The notes under the pieces: model-generated
Databases searched by the model: none
The model's input: the letters and a program-made list of their open reading frames with translations, nothing else
What the model was told of the DNA's origin: nothing
Part shown: in pieces, positions 1 through 8,795 of the stretch
Layout of the letters: every line of letters starts with the position of its first letter
Numbering within the stretch: the stretch's first letter is position 1
Source: Promethearchaeota archaeon
Lineage (GTDB): Archaea > Asgardarchaeota > Lokiarchaeia > Sigyniarchaeales > SOKP01
Assembly: GCA_016930515.1 (NCBI GenBank)
Contig: JAFGGO010000129.1
Coordinates: forward strand, 1 to 64,000
Length of the DNA stretch: 64,000 nucleotides
Reading direction: 5' to 3'
Program-made: the position numbers and the translations under genes

Positions 1-39
1 TAAGGTAATATAAAAAATAAGAATTTTTGTTGAAAAGAA

Positions 40-915
40 TTATATGAAAGCTGTTGATGGGATTTTTTTAACAACAGTCTCGTTTAGAAATTCTTCAAAT
101 TTTCTGGGATTTTTTCTAAGCACCTCATTAAAGGTGGGTGTAATTCTTGCTGCCAATCCTTTTCTTACTGGTCGATAGAGAGATAGCATAAATTCAACAG
201 TGTCTTTCGAAATACCCTTGTTTTTGAGAACCCTTCTCATCTCTTCTTCATTTACATCCAGGTATTTTATATCTCTTTTTAAAACTTCAGCCATTGTTGA
301 TGCAGCTTGATTATAGGTAATTGCTTCGTTTCCAGTGATTTCGTATATTTTATTTTCGTGCTCTTGTTCCGTAAGAACAACCGACAAGAATTCAGCGACA
401 TCTCTGGAATCCATGAAGCTCGTCGCTCCCTCACCAGCAGATATTTTAATGGTTCCCTTGCTAACCCCATCAGAAAGAAAACCCGTCGTAAAATTCTGCA
501 TAAAAAAGTTAGACCTGACGATCGTATGAGCAATTTTCATTTTTTGAATTTTCAATTCGATTTGCCTGAGTGGGTTAGTTTCGTCTCGATCTACTCCAAG
601 AGCAGATAAGAAAACCACCTGTTTTACATATCTTTTAGGAATGTAATCTAGAAAGGGTATTAGCATTAGATACATATTTGCGTCTAATGGAGCAATGATT
701 AATATCTTATCTACATCGTCAAGCACCAGCTCAAATCCATGAGGAGATAAATAGTCAAATTTGACAACATCTGAGGAGAAGAACAAGCCCATTTTTTTTG
801 CCTTTTTAACGCTTCTTACAGCACACTTTACGAACGCTTTTTTTTCTAACAAATCTTGCACGGTTTTAAACCCTACATTACCAGTTGCACCCGTTACCAA
901 AATTTTTTCAATCAT
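40..915 (-). CDS. NmrA-like NAD(P)-binding atypical short-chain reductase
   Basis: A 291-residue Rossmann protein. The N-terminus carries VTGATGNVG (residues 7-15), the glycine-rich dinucleotide-binding loop of the NmrA/atypical short-chain dehydrogenase group, and no YxxxK catalytic pair is evident. Family members are NAD(P)H-dependent quinone or isoflavone-type reductases, or redox-sensing regulators; the substrate cannot be read from the sequence. It is a stand-alone leftward gene at the window edge, and the next gene on this strand starts at 4046. Family assignment is firm, specific function is not. Confidence 0.8.
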   Translation of the reverse strand: MIEKILVTGATGNVGFKTVQDLLEKKAFVKCAVRSVKKAKKMGLFFSSDVVKFDYLSPHGFELVLDDVDKILIIAPLDANMYLMLIPFLDYIPKRYVKQVVFLSALGVDRDETNPLRQIELKIQKMKIAHTIVRSNFFMQNFTTGFLSDGVSKGTIKISAGEGATSFMDSRDVAEFLSVVLTEQEHENKIYEITGNEAITYNQAASTMAEVLKRDIKYLDVNEEEMRRVLKNKGISKDTVEFMLSLYRPVRKGLAARITPTFNEVLRKNPRKFEEFLNETVVKKIPSTAFI

Positions 916-1082
916 AATTATTACCTTATTCCTTTTACATTTGTGTCTAAAGAAGGTATTTAAATCTTAGGATTTACAGAAGGAAGCCAATTTGACACTT
1001 TTAATTTAATCATTGTAAATGAAAGGTTTTTAACTACGAAAGCCCTTGAAATCCATATAATGAGGGAATATAAATTGTCATC

Positions 1083-1202
1083 ATGTATATTCAATCTAAA
1101 ATGAACTTCAATATTGGAATAGAAATCGTTTTGATCGTATCTTCAATTATTTGTCTAGTTGGTGCAATCCTTTCATTTATGAGAGGAAAAAGAAATCAAT
1201 AA
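1083..1202 (+). CDS. Possible 39-residue single-pass membrane protein
   Basis: This lies in the otherwise gene-free stretch 916-1280 and is the only ORF there worth noting. It reads from ATG to TAA, with about 20 hydrophobic residues (IGIEIVLIVSSIICLVGAIL) followed by a positive tail (RGKRNQ), as expected for a small membrane protein with a cytosolic C-terminus. A purine-rich GAGGGA lies about 20 bases upstream, too far for a clear ribosome site. The rest of the gap is AT-rich and should hold the promoter of the leftward gene at 40-915. No family is recognised and it may be chance. Confidence 0.3.
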   Translation: MYIQSKMNFNIGIEIVLIVSSIICLVGAILSFMRGKRNQ

Positions 1203-1280
1203 TTTCTTAATTTTAGAAATGTAAATAGCTTAATTGAATTAAGTGAGAAAAAAAGAAAAATTGAAAAAGAAAAAAGGAAT

Positions 1281-4046
1281 TTATTGTACTTTAATATTAT
1301 TCTTTCGCTTTCTTATTATAAAGCCTAATAAGACAAACATAGTTATAGAAAAGACTCCGCAAATCACGAGTAAATCGTATCCTGGAACGATGCGCTCTTC
1401 TTCTGAATCTGAATCTGAAACCTTGATAACTTCTACTTCGGCGTGAACTTCGTTTCCTGCCACATCCGTTACGTAAAATCTGATGGTAATGGTTCCGTCG
1501 TGTAATTCGTTCCACGCAGTTGAATCGATCGTGCCGTTTGTTCCTGAAAATTCAATAGGATCTCCGTCGTTTAAAGTGTACCAAGTCGAAACTACATTTG
1601 CTTCTGTTATTTCCACATCATAATCTGGCGCAGAATCACATTCTTGCCCATTTATGGGAAAGATTATCGAGATCAGGGGAGCCTGAGTATCTTTGAATAC
1701 ATAAACTCTCGCGCTTCTCTGGTTTCCAATGGAATCATTTGCGTAAAAAGCAATCTCAATTAATCCATCCTCTAATCCATCCCATATAGTCGCATTTAAC
1801 GTGCCCGTGCTAGTTCCGTTATCGCCAGAAAGTAAAATTGGAGATCTACGATTGATCTTGTACCATGTAGAATCCACATCGTTTCCTTCAATCCAAATAT
1901 CGAACGCAGGTGGAGTCGCATCGAATACTTGATCCTCCAATGGTAAATTGATTGTAATGTTTGGACCAATCAATTGAGACCACGCCACGAGAACGAATTC
2001 AATCGATGATGTACTATTCATATAACTCAATAGAACTCCCGTTGCGGTATCGAACTTCACTTCCGTATCGATTGATGCATTAAAACTGACATATTCGCAC
2101 GATCTTCCCCCATAAGTTCCAGATTGCGTGCCAAAATATAAGATGGCAAATTGTATAATTTCTGATGATATTAGTAAAGGAAATGAATTCGGACCAGAAG
2201 CGTTAAGCATTTGATTGTTCAGAGGTGCTGAAGTATCTGTAAAAATTGTTCCAAGTGGAGAAAGCGGATACTCTGGAACATCAGTCACCAGAATTCCCGT
2301 GTAATTTTGGGGCACACCGCCTTCGAGCGTTTCGTAGGTCCACTCGTCTTCTTCCTCGACAAGATAGTGCGGGCGATCTAATATGTCCCAACTTGTAAGA
2401 GTGTATACAATCGTATCCGAGGCAGTAACCATCGACATGTATAACATGATTCCCGTTTCTGTATCAATGTGAATTGTATAAGTACTTTCGTTGTAAGATG
2501 CAGACATTTGCACATATTCGCATAACTTATCTCCATATGTATCCCAGTATGTTCCCTCCGTATCAGCTAAATTAGCAATCCTATACGAATCAAAAACATA
2601 CGGGTTAAGTTCTTGATCCGATTGTACGGTACCCATCATGTTTATGTTTCCAAGAGGGTAATCTGGATATTCTGGAACCGATGTCACCTCGATACTCATT
2701 TGTATGGTCATACCAGATGCACTAAAGTCGTAAGTCCACATGTCTCCAACTTGAACCAGCCAGTGTGGTAATTCAAATAATTCCCAATCGGTGAGAACGA
2801 AAGATTGAGAGTAGTGCGTCTTATTCAAGACAATACCCGTGCTATTGTCAACATATAATGTCGTCGATGATCCATCATCAATCACGACATAATAACAAAG
2901 CCTACCACCATAAGTTCCCGAAAAGGTACCACCCGTGGCTGCTGCATCCCCAATCGTGACGTTGTCAAAAACGAACAGGTAAGAAAGAAGCAGGTCTTCC
3001 TCTCCGTAATAACCACTTGGGTCGTAGACATTTCCTCGAGGAGAGCGGGGGAATTCTGGAACGCTCTTGACTGCAACTCCTAATTCATTCCCAGTTGGGC
3101 TTCCGTTGTCCAATTCTTCATAAACCCATTCATTGCCCTCGGAAACGAGCCATTGTGTTGGTTCCGTGACCATTCCAGCAAGCGACCAATCCACCAGAAT
3201 GTACTGATCGTTTGGATATCCGTACTCCATTGTTGCGTTAAGAGTTACACCTGTGGCGTTGTCAACATAGTATAATATCCCCTCATCCACGTCTTCAATG
3301 ACGACATAATAACAGAACCTTCCTCCATAAGTTCCCGAAAAAGTACCATTAGTGGTTGCCGCGTTTTCTATCGTGATATTATCAAAAACGAGCCTGAACA
3401 AGGAAAAGCTATAAAGTCCTTCAATAGAAGGCGCAGATCCATTCCTATACAAGTCCCCAAGGGGTTCAGAAGGATAATTTTGGGCATCAGAAACCTCGAC
3501 TCCCAAATAACCCGTGAGGAGTCCGGAAGATGAGGTGTTATAGACCCATTCGTCCCCTTCTTCAACGAGCCATTCTCCAGGTTCAATTACGGGGTCCCAA
3601 TCCACGAGGGTATAATTTTCATAAGATGAAGTTTTTTCTAACACGATTCCAGTAGCAGTATCAACAACATAGGACTCGCCAGAAATCGATGCTACAATGC
3701 AATAACAAGATAGTTCATCATAGGTTCGGTATTCATAAACACCGCCGTAGTACAATAAATCGTCCATTGCCCAATCATCGAATACAAAATTATTAAGTAT
3801 TTCGTTTGGAGAAACTAACGAAGAATTCAAGAATATTGCTCCTAATGCACCCCAGGATTCAACATTAGTTACTTGGATCGTCAAATTTCCCGTGCCGTAA
3901 GCACCTTCTACATAATCGTACATCCACGAATCTCCTACTGTTACATAGTAATCTGCCGCAACATTCGTCGTTAAAATGCAACAGGATAAAAACAGGCTGG
4001 AAATAAGCATCGTTAAAAGCATTAATTTTCTTTTTAAGGTTTTCAT
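1281..4046 (-). CDS. Large secreted repeat protein with C-terminal membrane anchor
   Basis: A 921-residue protein with an N-terminal signal peptide (basic start, then a leucine-rich core to about residue 30) and a C-terminal transmembrane helix followed by RKRKNN, so most of it should sit outside the cell. The ectodomain holds five diverged repeats of about 130 residues. Each opens with a W/YLVxxGDxWxY-like motif and closes with TGIVL then LVDW-like strands. Two Ig-like domains follow (about residues 650-870), each with an STWY motif. The region before the last helix reads VPGYDLL, a pre-anchor motif I associate with Asgard surface proteins. A related module occurs in the giant subtilase at 56694-61829. 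Probably a surface-layer or adhesion protein; no enzymatic motif seen. Confidence 0.75.
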   Translation of the reverse strand: MKTLKRKLMLLTMLISSLFLSCCILTTNVAADYYVTVGDSWMYDYVEGAYGTGNLTIQVTNVESWGALGAIFLNSSLVSPNEILNNFVFDDWAMDDLLYYGGVYEYRTYDELSCYCIVASISGESYVVDTATGIVLEKTSSYENYTLVDWDPVIEPGEWLVEEGDEWVYNTSSSGLLTGYLGVEVSDAQNYPSEPLGDLYRNGSAPSIEGLYSFSLFRLVFDNITIENAATTNGTFSGTYGGRFCYYVVIEDVDEGILYYVDNATGVTLNATMEYGYPNDQYILVDWSLAGMVTEPTQWLVSEGNEWVYEELDNGSPTGNELGVAVKSVPEFPRSPRGNVYDPSGYYGEEDLLLSYLFVFDNVTIGDAAATGGTFSGTYGGRLCYYVVIDDGSSTTLYVDNSTGIVLNKTHYSQSFVLTDWELFELPHWLVQVGDMWTYDFSASGMTIQMSIEVTSVPEYPDYPLGNINMMGTVQSDQELNPYVFDSYRIANLADTEGTYWDTYGDKLCEYVQMSASYNESTYTIHIDTETGIMLYMSMVTASDTIVYTLTSWDILDRPHYLVEEEDEWTYETLEGGVPQNYTGILVTDVPEYPLSPLGTIFTDTSAPLNNQMLNASGPNSFPLLISSEIIQFAILYFGTQSGTYGGRSCEYVSFNASIDTEVKFDTATGVLLSYMNSTSSIEFVLVAWSQLIGPNITINLPLEDQVFDATPPAFDIWIEGNDVDSTWYKINRRSPILLSGDNGTSTGTLNATIWDGLEDGLIEIAFYANDSIGNQRSARVYVFKDTQAPLISIIFPINGQECDSAPDYDVEITEANVVSTWYTLNDGDPIEFSGTNGTIDSTAWNELHDGTITIRFYVTDVAGNEVHAEVEVIKVSDSDSEEERIVPGYDLLVICGVFSITMFVLLGFIIRKRKNNIKVQ

Positions 4047-4238
4047 TTTTGTTCCTAAAACTACTTTTGATTATTAATAGCTAAATCGAGATCTATTATA
4101 AAGGTGACCAGATAGTGAAAATTACTATTTTGAAGATACTAAATATGACATTGTTTAACTCATTCAAAAAAAGATTTCGAGCTTACTTTGTTGAAAAATA
4201 GAGTTTAAAAATAAAAGAAAAGTAGAGAATTATAAAAA

Positions 4239-5324
4239 TTACTTTTGGTTGAGATAATCGTTCATTTCAACAAAAGAACTGGTTCTTATCAGGGCAGACT
4301 TGAGAAATTGGAATCCAATGTCGTACGTGGACCCGTCTCCGCCTATATGAATGACATAAGGAATCTCGTTCTTGTATAATCCCTTTGATTTGAGGATCTT
4401 TTTGGTGGTTGAAATTGCGTCTGCAATGGTGGCTCCCGACTCGAATAGATGGTGCACCCATGGAACCTTCCAGGAAGTAAGATTGTCTTTAGATGTGGAC
4501 ACTTCCGAGCAGCTCGTGTTGTTCACGTACACGATGTTTTTTCCAGCAACGGCGTAAGCTGCCGTGGCCATCTGATTTAAAACCATGCCAGCACCGCATC
4601 CCGGGCACAATCCGTGACCCGGATGTAAGTGTTGTTGGGGCTCAAGAGCCTTTCGATCCACCTTGTAAAAGTCTACTGGTTTTTCCGCTCCAAACTTTTC
4701 AAACAGATCTTTTAACTTGTTGTTTCGTTGTTCGGTGTAATAAATTATCTCGTCTATGTTTTTTTCCAAGAATTTCGGCCTAAAAAGGTGCCTAAAACGC
4801 CCCATAGATTTCAAATACTCCACGAACTTATCCTTGTCAATGTCTAGACCGCGATAGTAACTAAAAATTGGACGACCGTCTTCAACGCGGACCGTATAAA
4901 GCGGCCAATAACCGCAATCAGTAGCCATTTTCGATATTTTTAAAGCGTCTTCAGCACCATGTCGCCAACCCCTCATACAATCGGAATAAGCTTGAATGAA
5001 CGCAGAACCGTTTGATTTTAAAGCGTCCGCAACCTTCCCCATGAAATCAGCGGGATACGCAGGATTCGTGGTTGCTAAAAAAAGTTTTTTTGTACCATAA
5101 AACGCAAAGGGAGTGACCAAGTCTTGTTTTACGCCAATCTTTCCCGGTATCAATTCACCTGCAGGACCTGTAGTAGTAGAGGCATACGATGGCGTTCCAC
5201 CTGATTCTTGGATTCCCGTGTTCATAAAAGCTTCATTGTCATAGTTAAAAAATAATACATTACATTTCTCCTTTCTATTAAGGATGTCTTCAAAGTTTAT
5301 TGTATTTCGTTCAGGTTGATTCAT
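4239..5324 (-). CDS. porB: Pyruvate:ferredoxin oxidoreductase beta subunit, circularly permuted
   Basis: The TPP-binding subunit of pyruvate:ferredoxin oxidoreductase, which decarboxylates pyruvate to acetyl-CoA and reduces ferredoxin. The order is swapped relative to the family. Residues 20-207 match the usual C-terminal half: YDNEAFMNTGIQ at 28-39, the cluster cysteine C116 in DCMRGW, and the FRHLF region near 177-181. Residues 232-347 match the usual N-terminal half: GHGLCPGCGAG with C240 and C243, C272 in NNTSC, and GDG at 329-331. The new ends lie between the GDG helix and the YDNE strand, so the split TPP motif spans both termini. All four cluster cysteines and the TPP/Mg residues remain. 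It starts directly after the porA stop codon, with GGAG six bases upstream. Length 361 residues against about 300-330 for the usual family. Confidence 0.92.
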   Translation of the reverse strand: MNQPERNTINFEDILNRKEKCNVLFFNYDNEAFMNTGIQESGGTPSYASTTTGPAGELIPGKIGVKQDLVTPFAFYGTKKLFLATTNPAYPADFMGKVADALKSNGSAFIQAYSDCMRGWRHGAEDALKISKMATDCGYWPLYTVRVEDGRPIFSYYRGLDIDKDKFVEYLKSMGRFRHLFRPKFLEKNIDEIIYYTEQRNNKLKDLFEKFGAEKPVDFYKVDRKALEPQQHLHPGHGLCPGCGAGMVLNQMATAAYAVAGKNIVYVNNTSCSEVSTSKDNLTSWKVPWVHHLFESGATIADAISTTKKILKSKGLYKNEIPYVIHIGGDGSTYDIGFQFLKSALIRTSSFVEMNDYLNQK

Positions 5325-6548
5325 TTATATCTCCACCTCGTGTATTTTATTCGCAGATTCTCGGGCACCAAGGTACATATATAATTGACCATTCATGTCC
5401 TTTACAGAATTCATCTTATCTCGAGCAACAGATAACTCATCTCTGGTTACATCTCTTCCGCCGAGTCCAACAATAAAGCATCTAAATAAAGTACCTAATG
5501 GATAGAGCGCCGTTGCAATGGAGCTTGAAAATGGCGGAAGCAGGTTGTTCAACGAGTCAGATTTTTCCAATATGATGAGTTTTTCAATGTTGAAATCCTG
5601 TACGATTTTTTGTAGTTCTTCGTAAGGGAAGGGTCTATAGGTACGGATCTTGATGAGACCAACATCTTTATTTTTTGTCATCCAACTTATAATATTTCCA
5701 CACATCGAACCCATCGTAATAAAGGCAGTTCGTGAGGAATTATCGAGGTTGTAAGTTTCGATGGATTTATATTCCCTACCTGTTGCTTCCTTAAATCGCT
5801 TGAAAACATCGCTAATCATTCCAAGAACTGGTTTTTTTGCTATATCAAGGGCAAGTCTTCCTTCTGTGAAATAATCGGGAGTTACGATTCCACCCCATGT
5901 TCCAGGATTTTCGGGATCAATGGTATGTCTCTTCTTTTTAGGAGTCATTTTTTTGACCGTTTCGTCTGGAATCAATTCTAGTTGTTGCACGGAATGCGAA
6001 ATGATAAACCCATCGTGAACAAACATGGTTGGAAACAAAGAATCTTCAGATATCATTACCGATAATATGGCGGCATCATAAGTCTCTTGGACATTTTCCG
6101 AAACGATGCAGTTCCATCCAAAATCTGCGAGAACAAATTCCCACGAATTCCAGATCGATAGATTTGGGGAATTAAAAGCCCTGGCCGAAATCATCATCGT
6201 TAGCGGAAGACGCCACCCAACTGGCATTGGTAACCCTTCTGCCATTAATAAATATCCTTGAGATGCTGTTGCCGTAAAGGTTCTTGCTCCAGCAGCGCAC
6301 GCAGCGGTCGCATAGCTCATCGCTGCCAATTCAGACTCAACATTAACGAAAGCCGCCTTCAATCGTCCTTGATTAACCACATCAGATAATCCTTCCACCG
6401 ATTGAGTTTGTGGGGTGATTGGGAAGGCGCAAATTACATCCGGATCTGTCTGCGTGACTCCCCCGGCCACGGCATAATTTCCTATCATGGCAGTCTTCGT
6501 GGGTTTTTTGATCTCCTTGAAAAATAATTTCATAGGTTCTATACTCAT
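5325..6548 (-). CDS. porA: Pyruvate:ferredoxin oxidoreductase alpha subunit
   Basis: A 407-residue alpha subunit carrying the pyrimidine-binding domain of the TPP site (AFPITPQTQ, then NVESELAAMSYATAAC with the conserved glutamate) and the following core and transketolase-C-like domains. With the beta subunit it forms the active site for oxidative decarboxylation of pyruvate in the cytosol. It is the middle gene of a leftward three-gene operon, 15 bases after the gamma-delta fusion, and its TAA abuts the porB ATG. A GGAGG ribosome site lies about 9 bases before its ATG. Domain order is normal here, unlike the neighbouring beta subunit. A close 2-oxoacid specificity (for example 2-oxobutyrate) cannot be excluded. 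Confidence 0.92.
   Translation of the reverse strand: MSIEPMKLFFKEIKKPTKTAMIGNYAVAGGVTQTDPDVICAFPITPQTQSVEGLSDVVNQGRLKAAFVNVESELAAMSYATAACAAGARTFTATASQGYLLMAEGLPMPVGWRLPLTMMISARAFNSPNLSIWNSWEFVLADFGWNCIVSENVQETYDAAILSVMISEDSLFPTMFVHDGFIISHSVQQLELIPDETVKKMTPKKKRHTIDPENPGTWGGIVTPDYFTEGRLALDIAKKPVLGMISDVFKRFKEATGREYKSIETYNLDNSSRTAFITMGSMCGNIISWMTKNKDVGLIKIRTYRPFPYEELQKIVQDFNIEKLIILEKSDSLNNLLPPFSSSIATALYPLGTLFRCFIVGLGGRDVTRDELSVARDKMNSVKDMNGQLYMYLGARESANKIHEVEI
5331..5334 (-). promoter_or_regulatory. Ribosome binding site fixing the porB start
   Basis: GGAG on the minus strand lies six bases before the porB ATG at 5324-5322, within the last codons of porA. It supports the permuted N-terminus as a real translation start and suggests coupling of porB to porA translation. 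Confidence 0.7.
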
Positions 6549-6563
6549 TTTTTTCTAACCTCC

Positions 6564-7562
6564 TCATGATTCAGGCACGGCGCAGGAGCCCGGACCTTGC
6601 TTCAATTCTTTACTTATCGCTTTTACAGGACACACTTCAATACAATTTTGACACGACTTGCAGTGAAATTGATCTATGCCCGCCATCTTGTATTTTCCAG
6701 CTTTCTCATCGTCTTTTACAATTACTATGGCAAAGTCTGGACATATATACCAACATTGGGCGCAATTGGTGCATTTTTCCTCGTCCCAAATAATATTCCA
6801 TTCTCCCCAAGAACCCGTGTTGACCTGATCGCTTCCAACCTTAATAATATTAGTATCAGTATACCACACGCCTGCAAGATCGAGGTCTTTATATCCTGGT
6901 AGACCCAAACTAACTTGCTGCCACGGAACCTTAGTGTCTTTCGTAAAATCAATCTTTATCGACGATGGACTCTCGTAAAGGCATGTTTCTTCGAAGGCGC
7001 GCTTGATGGCCTTCACATTCTTTCCTGCCAATTCACCCTTGAAACGAGCCATTATGGCGTCAGCAAGTTCGTCCATTGTAAATATATTTGATACTCGCAC
7101 CAAGGCACCAAGAATGATGGTGTTTGTTATATTTCTGCCTAAAACTTCCATCGCAATATTCGTGGCATCTATGGTCGCAATATTTAAGTTTTTTTTGCCA
7201 AGAGTCATTTCGATTTCAGTCTGATTCATCGTGGTGTTTACAATAAGCCAACCACCTTCTGCCATTCCCGCCGTTACGTCAATTTCGCTCAGAAGCGACT
7301 CATCCAAGACGGAAACGAAGTGGGGACTATATACTTGTTCGTTTGATCTAACTAAGTCGTAATTTTTACTCAAGCGAACAAAACTCATGGTAGGACTTCC
7401 CATACGCTCTGCGCCAAATTTTGGTTGACTAACACCAAATCCATCGTAGGCCTCCACGCAGAGATCGGCGGCAGTGACACCTCCTTGACCGCCTCTGGCG
7501 TGAAAGCGCAAGTTCACGCAGTTATTTTTCAGGACATCCTTCATTTGATTTGCATCTAACAT
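6564..7562 (-). CDS. Pyruvate:ferredoxin oxidoreductase gamma-delta fusion
   Basis: A 332-residue fusion of the gamma subunit (HARGGQGGVTAAD at 21-33, typical of PorG) with the delta ferredoxin subunit at the C-terminus. The latter has two complete 4Fe-4S motifs: C264, C267, C270, C274 and C301, C304, C307, C311. It binds CoA-proximal parts of the complex and wires electrons from the TPP site to soluble ferredoxin. It is the first gene of the operon. The 410 bases upstream are very AT-rich and must hold the promoter. PorG-PorD fusion is known in several anaerobes; four-subunit archaeal enzymes usually keep them apart. Confidence 0.9.
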   Translation of the reverse strand: MLDANQMKDVLKNNCVNLRFHARGGQGGVTAADLCVEAYDGFGVSQPKFGAERMGSPTMSFVRLSKNYDLVRSNEQVYSPHFVSVLDESLLSEIDVTAGMAEGGWLIVNTTMNQTEIEMTLGKKNLNIATIDATNIAMEVLGRNITNTIILGALVRVSNIFTMDELADAIMARFKGELAGKNVKAIKRAFEETCLYESPSSIKIDFTKDTKVPWQQVSLGLPGYKDLDLAGVWYTDTNIIKVGSDQVNTGSWGEWNIIWDEEKCTNCAQCWYICPDFAIVIVKDDEKAGKYKMAGIDQFHCKSCQNCIEVCPVKAISKELKQGPGSCAVPES

Positions 7563-7974
7563 TTTATATCAATATATTCCTGTTCATACTCATGATTAAA
7601 TTTAATATTAAGAAATAGAGGCTAGGAATTAATTTAAGTTTTTTACTTATTTCTTGAAATATCTGAGAAAAATATCAAGAAAATTCTGAACGAAAGATAA
7701 TATTAATTCAATATATTTAAAACTTTTTTAATTATTCAAGGATAAAATCAATATTCTATAATTTATATCAAAGTATTTCACATTCCCCCTATGATTATTT
7801 ATGGACAATTAAAATCATCTTTTTTTTTGGTGAATTATTATAGATGAAATTAATTTCTTCAAAAAAATATCAATTGTGAAAGTTCTCTTAATAAGTTTTA
7901 ACCAGGAAATTCTTTTTATATTTTTAGAAAAGATGTAAATATGCTATTTTTACTTAAAATTAGGTGATAATAAA
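7563..7974. other. AT-rich intergenic stretch upstream of the por operon
   Basis: About 410 bases between the divergent por operon and a short rightward ORF. It is mostly A/T runs. I see no credible ORF, repeat or hairpin. It should contain the por promoter near 7563-7650, but no TATA element can be singled out. Confidence 0.5.
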
Positions 7975-8091
7975 TTGGATACTAAAAATTCTAAAGATAA
8001 AAAAGTAGTCGTATTGGGATATAAAGACGAAAAAATTGATCGTTATAATCACTATAAAGACATTATTCACCATACGATGGATCCGAATTAA
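7975..8091 (+). CDS. Short ORF, possibly the remnant of a frameshifted gene
   Basis: A 38-residue reading frame starting at TTG, with AGGTGAT about six bases upstream as a plausible ribosome site. The product is charged and starts with a short hydrophobic strand (VVVLGY). After its TAA, a different frame stays open and protein-like (ELKDQIEDCFTHRLF) to about 8135, so a longer gene may have been broken by a frameshift near 8075. No family is recognised. Either a mini-protein or a decayed gene. Confidence 0.25.
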   Translation: MDTKNSKDKKVVVLGYKDEKIDRYNHYKDIIHHTMDPN

Positions 8092-8241
8092 AGGATCAGA
8101 TTGAGGATTGTTTTACGCACAGATTATTTTCGCATTAATTCGGGAATTATTGTACAAATTCTAAATTTTATTAAACAGATGATATTATATCCTTATTATT
8201 CTTAAGGTGATATTGTAGCAAATAACACAATTGAAAGGATA

Positions 8242-8466
8242 ATGGTCGAGAAAAAACGGTGGAAACATTCAGGTAAGTGGGTCGAAATAGACTTGGATGC
8301 GTGTTCTGGTCTTGGATTATGCGTTGAAACGTGCCCCGCAGATGTATACGATTTGTTAAACGAAAAAGTATTTGCAGATAATATAGGAGAATGTATTGAA
8401 TGCTTGGCGTGTCAGGATATTTGCCCAAACGATGCCATTACGCGTCATTTTGCCTGGAGCGAATAG
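8242..8466 (+). CDS. Small ferredoxin with one 4Fe-4S and one three-cysteine site
   Basis: A 74-residue ferredoxin. The second motif is complete (C51, C54, C57, C61 followed by P). The first reads C21, L24, C27, C31: the second cysteine is replaced by leucine, so this site probably holds a 3Fe-4S cluster or none, as in seven-iron ferredoxins. A GAAAGGAT ribosome site sits just before the ATG. It is separated from the por operon, which it could serve as electron acceptor, but could equally be part of another redox chain. Assignment as ferredoxin is secure; cluster content is inferred. Confidence 0.85.
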   Translation: MVEKKRWKHSGKWVEIDLDACSGLGLCVETCPADVYDLLNEKVFADNIGECIECLACQDICPNDAITRHFAWSE

Positions 8467-8551
8467 CTTAAGAGCTCCTACTTAAAAGTATAAACTGTTT
8501 AAAATATAAAAAATTAGGGGAGAAAATCGTTAAGCAATAGTGATCTTCTTC

Positions 8552-8764
8552 TCATTTGAAGATATTTTCGAATATCCGTTTTGTTATAATATCGCCAAGT
8601 ATAATCGCTTCTAAAATGATTTCTCAGAATGATCTATTGGTGAAATTTTCAACTTCACTATCCAATTTAATAAAATCATCTATTTTTTTAATTTCTGGAA
8701 GAGTATCTATTTACGCAACTATTTTCTTTTCGATTTGGGAAATGAGTTTAATTATTATTTTCAT
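8552..8764 (-). pseudogene. Possible decayed small gene with three in-frame stops
   Basis: Reading leftwards from an ATG at 8764, one frame has coding-like, lysine- and glutamate-rich composition (for example PEIKKIDDFIKLDSEVENF) but is interrupted by TAA, TGA and TGA. The uninterrupted, extremely hydrophobic ORF on the opposite strand is what an antisense reading of such a Lys/Glu-rich gene would give. It lies directly downstream of the thioesterase gene on the same strand. No family is recognised. This and flanking AT-rich DNA fill the gap 8467-8795. Confidence 0.3.
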
Positions 8765-8795
8765 AATATATTTATACAGCCATTAAGACGAATTT

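Noticed and set aside
8556-8786. Hydrophobic 76-residue ORF on the plus strand
   Set aside because: Composition fits the antisense image of the Lys/Glu-rich minus-strand frame; no ribosome site.
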